Shown here: positions 25,126 to 32,961 of the stretch, in pieces
Layout of the letters: each line of letters starts with the position of its first letter
Position numbering within the stretch: the first letter of the stretch is position 1
NCBI GenBank assembly: GCA_018267285.1
Contig: JAFDYU010000019.1
Location: 149,961 to 213,960, forward strand
Origin: Bacteroidota bacterium
GTDB lineage: Bacteria; Bacteroidota; Bacteroidia; Cytophagales; Cyclobacteriaceae
Length of the DNA: 64,000 bases
Direction of reading: 5' to 3'
Position numbers and translations under genes: made by a program
The notes under the pieces: generated by a model
What the model saw: the letters and a program-made list of their open reading frames with translations, nothing else
The model's database searches: none
What the model was told of the DNA's origin: nothing

Positions 25126-28100
25126 TTACCCGCCACTTAAAATAAACGCCCCCCAATAAAACGGTTCGGGATATTTTTCTTTCACGGCTTGCTGCGCAGC
25201 ACGGTATGCCTCGGTTAAGCTTTTGTTTTTAATCCAGGCTCTGTAAAAGGCCGTCATAAAAAGATGTGTGGCTTCGTCATCTACTTTCCAAAGGCTCATT
25301 AAGATGTTTCGCGTGCCGGCCATAAAAAAAGCACGCTGTAAACCATAGACGCCTTCACCATTTTTTACTTCGCCCAGCCCTGTCTCGCACGCGGACAAAG
25401 CCACGAGCACCGTTTGGTGCAATGGCAAGGTAGATGCTTCGTAGGCGGTGAGTATTCCATCTTCATTTTGGTTGTTGGTAGACTGAATTTTTTGTTGACA
25501 ACCCGCAAACAACAACCCCGATCGCGTTAATGGATTGGTTGCTTTACCTTGACGCGGTTTTGTTAAAAAATATCCATGCGTTGCGATGTGCAGCGCCTGT
25601 GCCGATTTAATTTTTTTTATTGCTTCTTCTGTAGCATCGGCCCCTTGGTAAGCTGCATACGGTATCCGGCCTTCAGTCATCAATGAAGTTAGGTCGGTTA
25701 GCTCAAGGGCAGTGCCGGGCAGATCGCTTACATTTTCCAGATCGAGCGAGCGGGTGAGGTCTGCTTTTTTCTCGGCAGACGGAGCACCGTAGTTGGGATG
25801 TGCAAAAACTACGAAGTTATTGAGGTCAGGCGTTGGCGATTTTTTTTTGAGAAGCCGTGTTGTGGAAGGCACATAGTGAATGTTTTTTTCTTCACCGAGA
25901 AATTTATTTGTGTTAGGATTATAGAGCGTGCCAAAATTTATTTGATGGAAAATGCCGTCTGCTGAACAATAGACTGTACTGCTTCCCTGCAAACTTTTTT
26001 GAAGAGGTTCCCAATAGTGCGAATAGGAAACCAAATCTTGCTGAAGTGATTTTATTGAGTTTCGATAAAACTTAAACGATCTTCCTTCCAAATCGCGGGC
26101 AGACCCCAAGCGAACGATCTCGGGTTTTGTTAACGATGGTTTAATCACGAGTGCGTAGTAAGAGGTGTCAATCCCTTCGGGTTTATCGGAAATCGTAAAA
26201 ACTATTTCTACAGCCGCCTCGTTGGCAGTCAGGCTTTTTTGCACTTCTTTCCACGAAACGGATGAAAACGTTAAGCTTAAACCGGCATCCGCAACTTTAG
26301 CTGAAATTTGTTTTTCTAATCCGTTGAGGTAATCTTTTTTTTTCTCCATCAGATTTTTGTCGTACGAATCTTCCTGCAGCATTTTTCCATATTCATTTTT
26401 TAGTTGCTGCCACTGAACGAAAAGATTTTTTAGTTGAGAATCGGTTGAGCTATAAATCGCTTCGCGTGTTGCGTGGAGCGAATGAAGCACAATACCTTTT
26501 TGATCTAGCACCAGGTTGCACCAACTTTCGGCAAGCCCCGGCACGTAGCCTGAATGTTGTGCCGCAAAACCCATGAAACTGCGAATCACATCATGGGTGG
26601 TTTCGTAAAACTGCTCTTTCTCAACTTCGCTTAAGTATGGAAAAACACGTTGTATATATTTTTGGTGAAGCACAATTGCCTTTTTATAGTTGGCAAAACT
26701 AGTAGCGTAATCTTCTCGCAACTCAGATTTTTTCGCAATCAGGAAGAGCACATTAATTAGAAACGGATGGTTTTCGCCCCAGTGGGCTTTCACTTGGTTA
26801 TACACGTAAGTATAGTCTCGGTCGGCCTGACGAGGCTCTTGGTTCAATTCATGGATCGTTGCACGAACGAGGTACGTGTCTATAAAGTCTGGCGAGAAAG
26901 CTCTTTCACGCAACGATTCAAAAATAGAAATGGCTTCGTCTGTGTATTGGCCGGCCGATGTCAACTTTGCCGCCTCCGGCTTGGCCAGGTTTTGCATTAG
27001 ATAAATGGTGCCAAGCCTGGATTTTAGTAACGACAGATTTCTTTTTTCTAGATCGCTCAACGAATTAAAATCATGAGTTGAGTAAATACCTACAGCTTCC
27101 TTAATGTAACTAAGGCAAGTTTCCCAATCTTTGCGTGCAAACGAAACATCGGTAAGCAACAAAAGCGTGCGGGCATATTCCAACGATTTTGATCCAAACA
27201 AATTAGCTGCGATCTCTTTTCGCTGCTGTGCAGTTGCTTGCAGCTTTTCGTAGTTGCCCAGGGATGTATAGATCAAAGAAAGCTTTGAAAGGAATTCCAG
27301 ATAAGCCGGATCGGTATGAACTTTGGTTTCATAAATTTTTTTAGCCTTGTTAATGTATTCATCGGCCTTGGGTATGTCTCCTTTTGCAACGAACAGCTCG
27401 GCAAGAGAGGCCAGTATTTGTGCATACTCTTCCGATTCAGCACCACGTGTAGAGCCGATAACCGACAGTACTTGATTCCATTCGGTTTCTGCTATGGCAT
27501 ACTTTGCTTCACCCACATGAATACGTGCCAGCAAACCGAGTGCTGTATAATAATATTCGGATGTCTCGCCATATTGTTTTTTTAATTTTGGAAGTTCGGA
27601 CGCGAGCAATTGTTCGCCACTTGTAAGTTCGCCCATATCGAAATATAAAGTGGCCAGATTGAAGATATTGGACAAACGCAAGTACTCGTGTTCAATCGGG
27701 TCTGCATCAAATATAATTTTGGCATCGCTAAGATAGGTGAGTGCGCTGCTGTAGTCGTGAAGGTAATAGCAAGCCGTGCCTATATCTTGCAACACCGATG
27801 GCAAGTCGGGGTGGTTTCCGTTGAAATAGCTTGAGTTGTAATTCAAAAACTCTTTAAGTTTTGCTTTAGAGGCCGACCAATCTTTTATTCGCCTGTAGTG
27901 CGAACCGAGACTGCTTAGTGTGTTGAGCAGTAAGGTGTCGGGCTGTGAGTGGATTATTTTCCGTACGGCAACAACTTCTTCTTTGAAGTAAATGGTCTGC
28001 TCGTACTTATTTTGGAGACCACATACAATTCCGAGCCAATCGGCTACGGTGGCGTATTCTTCGCTTTCGCGAGAATAGAATGCCTCTGCGTTTTCGAGCG

Positions 28101-28632
28101 ATATCAAAAATTCTTTTTCGGATTCTTTATAGTTCTTTTCGTCACTCAATTTTTCGCCTTTCCGGTAATGATCGGTAACCCAATTCAGCTCAGCCGGTTC
28201 GCCCGATCGCAACAATATTTTTTGATTTAAGGATTTCCCTTTATCGTACAATTCCACCACCCGTTTTTCACCGCTGGGATAGTACCAGGTCTGCTCGCCA
28301 TCCATAATTTCTTCGGGTCGGTCTTCGATCAGTCTGCCTTCGTATTGCTTGGTTCCATCTCTGTAATAATCGGTTACCAACCCCAACGGTTTATTGTCTT
28401 TGTAGGTAACGGCTCGGTAGTAAATTATTTTTGTTGAATCTTTCGTGGGTTGCCAAAGAGCATCCATTGAAATGATCCACTGACCTTGCCGATGTTGATG
28501 TTGATCCACCCGATTGGCAGCGAATGGAATTTTCTGCGAACAGCACGGAACAGAATTGTATCCCAGTAAAAGAATAATGCAAAAATAAAAACAGGAGCTT
28601 GCGCTCCTGTTTCGATTAAAGCCATATTTCAT
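25126..28632 (-). CDS. exported MORN-TPR-CHAT (caspase-like) protein
   Basis: 1168 residues from the ATG at 28632 (MKYGFNRNRS, then the helix FYFCIILLLGYNSV), so the protein is probably exported or membrane-anchored. Residues about 70-140 hold MORN/YwqK-like strands (YYRDGTKQYEGRL, TWYYPSGEKRVVELYDKG). A long array of TPR helices follows to about 750. The C-terminal 350 residues are a CHAT domain, a caspase/separase-like peptidase fold, with the dyad His1019 in HIATHGYF and Cys1082 in LSACETGLG, both intact, and the usual end YWGAFILSGG. It starts one base after the stop of the secreted-protein gene, so they are coupled. CHAT substrates are usually a partner protein; here the partner may be that neighbour, by inference only. 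Confidence 0.88.
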   Translation of the reverse strand: MKYGFNRNRSASSCFYFCIILLLGYNSVPCCSQKIPFAANRVDQHQHRQGQWIISMDALWQPTKDSTKIIYYRAVTYKDNKPLGLVTDYYRDGTKQYEGRLIEDRPEEIMDGEQTWYYPSGEKRVVELYDKGKSLNQKILLRSGEPAELNWVTDHYRKGEKLSDEKNYKESEKEFLISLENAEAFYSRESEEYATVADWLGIVCGLQNKYEQTIYFKEEVVAVRKIIHSQPDTLLLNTLSSLGSHYRRIKDWSASKAKLKEFLNYNSSYFNGNHPDLPSVLQDIGTACYYLHDYSSALTYLSDAKIIFDADPIEHEYLRLSNIFNLATLYFDMGELTSGEQLLASELPKLKKQYGETSEYYYTALGLLARIHVGEAKYAIAETEWNQVLSVIGSTRGAESEEYAQILASLAELFVAKGDIPKADEYINKAKKIYETKVHTDPAYLEFLSKLSLIYTSLGNYEKLQATAQQRKEIAANLFGSKSLEYARTLLLLTDVSFARKDWETCLSYIKEAVGIYSTHDFNSLSDLEKRNLSLLKSRLGTIYLMQNLAKPEAAKLTSAGQYTDEAISIFESLRERAFSPDFIDTYLVRATIHELNQEPRQADRDYTYVYNQVKAHWGENHPFLINVLFLIAKKSELREDYATSFANYKKAIVLHQKYIQRVFPYLSEVEKEQFYETTHDVIRSFMGFAAQHSGYVPGLAESWCNLVLDQKGIVLHSLHATREAIYSSTDSQLKNLFVQWQQLKNEYGKMLQEDSYDKNLMEKKKDYLNGLEKQISAKVADAGLSLTFSSVSWKEVQKSLTANEAAVEIVFTISDKPEGIDTSYYALVIKPSLTKPEIVRLGSARDLEGRSFKFYRNSIKSLQQDLVSYSHYWEPLQKSLQGSSTVYCSADGIFHQINFGTLYNPNTNKFLGEEKNIHYVPSTTRLLKKKSPTPDLNNFVVFAHPNYGAPSAEKKADLTRSLDLENVSDLPGTALELTDLTSLMTEGRIPYAAYQGADATEEAIKKIKSAQALHIATHGYFLTKPRQGKATNPLTRSGLLFAGCQQKIQSTNNQNEDGILTAYEASTLPLHQTVLVALSACETGLGEVKNGEGVYGLQRAFFMAGTRNILMSLWKVDDEATHLFMTAFYRAWIKNKSLTEAYRAAQQAVKEKYPEPFYWGAFILSGG

Positions 28633-28633
28633 A

Positions 28634-30286
28634 CTAATCAAATGTTACTTGGCTTATCCAAAGGTTTTCGTGGTCTTCATCGCGGCCCACAAACGTAGCC
28701 GTTGAAGTTTTGTCGTTGAAGAATATTCCGCTGTTATAGACAAAATATTTCTGTTGTCCTGGTGTTTTAAATTCGCTCAGTGAAGCTGCGGTGAGGTCGA
28801 TTTTGGTAATGCGGGGAAAATACCGTGGACGGAATGTTTTGCGGCCATTGTAGGCGTCTGCAAAACTGTTGTAGCCGCTGTAGCCCTTCACTTCCATGAT
28901 TTCCCAGTACGTTGTTTTGCCATCGGCACTGGTGTAAAATTTCTGTGGCATATCAAAAATCTCGCTTTTTTTATCCTCATAGATTTTATCGATAGCATAT
29001 TCGGCTTTTAAATTCCCGTTCGTATCAAAATGAAAGCAAACCACATCACCATAAGCGGTTCTGAAATCTGGGTTTTTTAAATCGCCAATATTTACGCGAG
29101 ACGTAATCTGGCCGGCAATCAGATATTCATGGGCGGGCGTAACTTCAAAATTGCTTACGTAGAATTTCTTTCCGTTATACACCTTGCCGCTTTTTTCGCC
29201 CGGTGCTATTTTCTTTTTGCTTTTAAATTCGCTAACAGACGCTGAGGTAGCAAATACCATTTTGTTGCCACTGAATTTGAGCAGGTGGAAATTATCCATC
29301 TCGTTGTTGGCAGCTTTGTCGTATTTATCTTTTTGATAGTTAACGTTGCTGCTGTAGGCCGGGCTTTCGATGGTGGCGTATTCTTCGAAAACGTCTTCAT
29401 AGGCTTTCGTGCCTTTTTTAGACAAACCCAACAAATACACTTCACCGTTTTTCACATCTATGCTGTTGACCAACATACTGGTGGCCGGGCTATTGAACTC
29501 TACTTTACTTTTAAGGTTACCCTTAATGCCGTAATGCAAGTAAACGTACTTGCTTAAATCGGGCGACTGCCTGTTGGGTGCAAGAACAACTATAAAATCA
29601 TTTTTTTCTACTGCACCCTGCGCGTCATCGGAAATGCTTTGACAAAACGTCATGGCATACGAACCCGTAGCATCGATGTTTTTCTCTATTATGTTACCAT
29701 CGTGGCTAATGGTGAGTAGAACGTATTGCTTCGGGTTTTTTTTGTCTTTTGTTTCATAATACGCCAACACCACGATATCGTTACTGTCTTCGTTATCAAG
29801 TTCGGCTACACCATAATAAGAATGACCGTTTTCGTCTTTCAACTTGATCACATCATTGCTGATCACTTCATCTCTAACATAGGCTTGCCGTTTGTAATCC
29901 CATTTCTGCGAAACATTCATCAGTCTTACTTTTAATTTCATGCTCAGCACATCAAACGAAGTTTTACCACCTACAAAGGCACTTAAGTACTTCATTTCGC
30001 GATTGGGCTTGGACTCCTCTTTAGGCTGATTGGCAGACTTTGTTTCAATAAATTTTAAGTCTTTATCGAACGAATAGTTTTCGTAAAATAATTCGTTTTT
30101 CTTTTTGTCGCCCCCGATTTTATACAGCACATTGATGTTTCCATCGGCAAAAGTAACATCGTCCAAAAATCCTTTGTGGGCTTGCTTGGTTAGAGGTTGA
30201 GCAGTTTCTTTTATTGTTTGTGCCGACAACGTGCAGGCTACGCTTATACAACTACACAATAAGAGTTTGAACTTAACAGTTTTCAT
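28634..30286 (-). CDS. secreted protein of unknown function, coupled to the CHAT gene
   Basis: Not recognised as a named family; 550 residues. The signal peptide is MKTVKFKLLLCSCISVACTLSAQ. The body is rich in short beta strands and charged turns, with repeated patterns such as LLTISHDGNIIEKNID, KYVYLHYGIKGNLKS and HLLKFSGNKMVFA, which suggests a beta-propeller-like fold. No catalytic motif or cell-wall anchor is seen. It is the first gene of the unit: its stop lies one base before the CHAT start. The intergenic region upstream is shared with a divergent OmpA-like gene. Confidence 0.7.
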   Translation of the reverse strand: MKTVKFKLLLCSCISVACTLSAQTIKETAQPLTKQAHKGFLDDVTFADGNINVLYKIGGDKKKNELFYENYSFDKDLKFIETKSANQPKEESKPNREMKYLSAFVGGKTSFDVLSMKLKVRLMNVSQKWDYKRQAYVRDEVISNDVIKLKDENGHSYYGVAELDNEDSNDIVVLAYYETKDKKNPKQYVLLTISHDGNIIEKNIDATGSYAMTFCQSISDDAQGAVEKNDFIVVLAPNRQSPDLSKYVYLHYGIKGNLKSKVEFNSPATSMLVNSIDVKNGEVYLLGLSKKGTKAYEDVFEEYATIESPAYSSNVNYQKDKYDKAANNEMDNFHLLKFSGNKMVFATSASVSEFKSKKKIAPGEKSGKVYNGKKFYVSNFEVTPAHEYLIAGQITSRVNIGDLKNPDFRTAYGDVVCFHFDTNGNLKAEYAIDKIYEDKKSEIFDMPQKFYTSADGKTTYWEIMEVKGYSGYNSFADAYNGRKTFRPRYFPRITKIDLTAASLSEFKTPGQQKYFVYNSGIFFNDKTSTATFVGRDEDHENLWISQVTFD

Positions 30287-30332
30287 GGTGTTTGTTTTTG
30301 AGCCAAAGTAGGTGTGAATGTTTCAAGCATAC

Positions 30333-30352
30333 AATCACATTTTAGTGTGATT
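30333..30352. promoter_or_regulatory. dyad AATCACA-N6-TGTGATT in a divergent gap
   Basis: AATCACA (30333-30339) and TGTGATT (30346-30352) pair perfectly and are followed by five T. It could be an operator between the divergent CHAT unit and the OmpA gene, or a weak terminator. The polarity (TCACA first) is opposite to a CRP site. Confidence 0.35.
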
Positions 30353-30397
30353 TTTTTAAATCACCAGGTGTTTAGTTTTACTGAAAATCCCATTGCT

Positions 30398-32284
30398 ATG
30401 AATAACGGAATGCTAACACTTTTTATTTTTTGTGTTTCATTTTATACAACGGCCCAAAATATTGTTTTGAAAAACCCGGCAGCGCAGGCTATTGAACAGG
30501 CAAAGGAACTTATGCTGCAAGAAAAATACGAAGAGGCCGTAGCCCAACTAAATGCTTCAATAGCTCAAGACCAAAATAACGAGATGGCCTACTATTATTT
30601 GGGAAGCGCCTATCAGGCACTTGATAAACATTCTGAAGCGGCACTCAATTTTACAAAAGCCAAAATGTTGATGGAGGCAACCATTAAATCGAGGCCGTTT
30701 AGCTCAGCAGAAACAAAAGAATTTCATATTCTTCAATACCGTTTAGCATATGCTGCCGAGCAAGCCCTGCTTTTGAAGTCTCCCAATACCATGAAAGAAC
30801 CCATGCGGTTGAGTAATTTGATTAACAGCGACTTTGGCGATTACTTCCCGATGCTCGACCCAACTGGTACTAAACTTTATTTTACTTCTACACGCCCGGA
30901 ACCTACGGGTGCACGATCGTTCCTAAAAAATAAAACAACTAAAAAAGAAAACCCTGCGCCATCTATAAAGGAGGGTGATGAAGATATTTATTATGTAGAG
31001 AAAGTAAATGGCGTTTGGGGTAACCCTGTGAAAATGCCCGAACCTTTAAATACCGATAATAACGATGGGGCGGCTTGCTTTTCGGCAGATGGCCGGTTGA
31101 TGGTTTTTGGTGCGTGTGGCCGCAGCGATGCGTTGGATAAGAGTTGCGATTTGTATATGGCAACGTACGAGGACTGGCATTGGTCGCTGCCAAAAAATAT
31201 GGGCAACATAGTGAATAGCAATGAATGGGATGCCCAAACCACACTTTCGTACGATGGATCTAAAATTATTTTTGCTTCGGGCAGGTGTGGCGGCTATGGC
31301 GAAACCGATCTGTACCTCGTTGAAAAAAATATTTTTGGCGAGTGGGGCATACCGGTTAACCTGGGCGGAATGGTGAACACTCCGTTTAATGAGTACGCAC
31401 CCTTCTTCAGCCAAGATGGAAAAACATTGTACTTCTCTTCCGATGGACACCCCGGCTTTGGTGGCCTTGATATTTTTAAGTCGGTGCTCGAAAACGGTAA
31501 ATGGTCAACTCCGCTTAACCTCGGCAAACCGTTAAATACTTCAGCAGACGACAAGTATTTTACGATTGGAGGCTCGGGTGAAACCGGATATTTTGCTTCT
31601 GACCGCGATGGCAAAGGGCTTGATATTTATGAAATTGAGATACCCGAAGAAATGCGTCCGCAACCCACCATTGTTGTTATCGGCACCGTAACGGATGCAA
31701 AGACCAATGCCACCATAAGCGCCTATATTATGATAGAGGATATGAACAGCAACGAAATGATAGCGGTAAATAAAAGCAGTGCAGACGGAAAATATATTAT
31801 CGTTCTGCCGGCCGGTAAAACGTATAGTGTGTCGGCCAACAAAGAAGGCTTCTTTTTTTATTCGCAACTTTTTGATGTTCCACTCAAAACAGAGTATAAA
31901 GAAATTAAAAAAGACTTGCAGCTAAAGCCTATCGAAAAGGGCACTAAGGTTGTTTTTAATAATATTTTTTTCGAAAGCGGGAAAGCAGTTCTTACTCCGC
32001 AAAGTAATCTTGAATTGGAAAAAATTTTTGATCTGCTCAAGGCCAACCCCACCATGGTGGTGGAGGTGGGCGGCCATACCGACAACGTGGGCGATGAAGA
32101 TTTTAATAGGAAGCTTTCGCACGATCGGGCAAAAGCGGTAAGGGAATATCTTGTTAACCGAGGTGTAAACCCGGACCACATTCAGGCCAAGGGGTATGGT
32201 GAATTGAACCCGGTAGCCACTAACGATACCGAAGACGGGAGAAAAGCAAACCGCAGAACCGAGTTTGTTATCCTCGATTTTTGA
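30398..32284 (+). CDS. OmpA-family protein with TPR, PD40 propeller and carboxypeptidase-like domain (second PorE-like copy)
   Basis: 628 residues from the ATG at 30398, which gives the signal MNNGMLTLFIFCVSFYTTAQ; the longer frame from 30314 lacks this logic. The domain order is that of the protein at 12523-14538: TPR (about 25-115), PD40 repeats (about 160-400, for example LSYDGSKIIFASGRCGGYGETDLYLVE), carboxypeptidase-like beta domain (about 420-500) and an OmpA domain with VEVGGHTDNVGDEDFN and RKANRRTEFVILDF at the end. It should sit in the periplasm bound to peptidoglycan. It is convergent with the response-regulator gene, 3 bp away. Confidence 0.85.
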   Translation: MNNGMLTLFIFCVSFYTTAQNIVLKNPAAQAIEQAKELMLQEKYEEAVAQLNASIAQDQNNEMAYYYLGSAYQALDKHSEAALNFTKAKMLMEATIKSRPFSSAETKEFHILQYRLAYAAEQALLLKSPNTMKEPMRLSNLINSDFGDYFPMLDPTGTKLYFTSTRPEPTGARSFLKNKTTKKENPAPSIKEGDEDIYYVEKVNGVWGNPVKMPEPLNTDNNDGAACFSADGRLMVFGACGRSDALDKSCDLYMATYEDWHWSLPKNMGNIVNSNEWDAQTTLSYDGSKIIFASGRCGGYGETDLYLVEKNIFGEWGIPVNLGGMVNTPFNEYAPFFSQDGKTLYFSSDGHPGFGGLDIFKSVLENGKWSTPLNLGKPLNTSADDKYFTIGGSGETGYFASDRDGKGLDIYEIEIPEEMRPQPTIVVIGTVTDAKTNATISAYIMIEDMNSNEMIAVNKSSADGKYIIVLPAGKTYSVSANKEGFFFYSQLFDVPLKTEYKEIKKDLQLKPIEKGTKVVFNNIFFESGKAVLTPQSNLELEKIFDLLKANPTMVVEVGGHTDNVGDEDFNRKLSHDRAKAVREYLVNRGVNPDHIQAKGYGELNPVATNDTEDGRKANRRTEFVILDF

Positions 32285-32287
32285 ATC

Positions 32288-32917
32288 TCACATAAACCCT
32301 GTTTTTTTCAAAGCCTCCACACGGCTGTTCACATGCAGCTTTTCATAAATGTTGCGCGTGTGGGTGCGCACCGTGTCAAGGCTCAAAAATAATTTGTCTG
32401 CAATTTCTTTATAACGAAATCCCTTGCTCAGCAAATCTAGAATCTCTTGCTCCCTGCGGCTGAGTTCCTGAAAATATTTATTTGTTTTGTTCCGGCTGGC
32501 AAAAGCTTCTATTACCTTACGGGCAATCTGGCTGCTGATGGGCGAGCCCCCCTGATTTACTTCTTCAATGGCTTCTACAATTTTATGAGGAGGCGTGCTT
32601 TTCAAAAGGTAACTGGTGGCCCCCGCTTTCAGGGCATCGAAAATTACATCGGGGTTATCGTAAACGGTGAGCACCATCATTTGCATTTTAGGATGCACTA
32701 TTTTTAAACGCTGGATGCAGTCGATGCCATTCATGCCCGGCAAGTTAATGTCGAACAACCCAATTTGTACCGGGTTTGCAGTAAGTTCTTCGAGCGCTGT
32801 TTCCGCATCTTTGAAGGAGCGCAGATCGTTTACTTCAATACTCCGGTGAATTTCTTCGGCAAGGTATTGCCGTACTTTGTCATCATCTTCTACGATGGCT
32901 ATGGAATCAATTTTCAT
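32288..32917 (-). CDS. NarL/LuxR-family response regulator
   Basis: 209 residues. An N-terminal receiver domain has the acidic triad EDDD (10-13), the phosphorylation site Asp56 in LFDINLPGMNG and a lysine in LLKSTPP. A LuxR-type HTH at about 145-205 reads LSRREQEILDLLSKG and then TVRTHTRNIYEKL. It lies 44 bp behind the sensor kinase gene on the same strand, and the kinase is of the HisKA_3 type that normally pairs with NarL regulators, so they form one two-component system. Targets are unknown. Confidence 0.93.
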   Translation of the reverse strand: MKIDSIAIVEDDDKVRQYLAEEIHRSIEVNDLRSFKDAETALEELTANPVQIGLFDINLPGMNGIDCIQRLKIVHPKMQMMVLTVYDNPDVIFDALKAGATSYLLKSTPPHKIVEAIEEVNQGGSPISSQIARKVIEAFASRNKTNKYFQELSRREQEILDLLSKGFRYKEIADKLFLSLDTVRTHTRNIYEKLHVNSRVEALKKTGFM

Positions 32918-32961
32918 CTACTTGCAATATGGCCGTAACGACTTGTAATAACAATGTGATT

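Noticed and set aside
30333-30352. CRP/FNR-like binding site
   Set aside because: The dyad reads TCACA-N6-TGTGA, the opposite polarity to TGTGA-N6-TCACA, so a CRP assignment is not supported.
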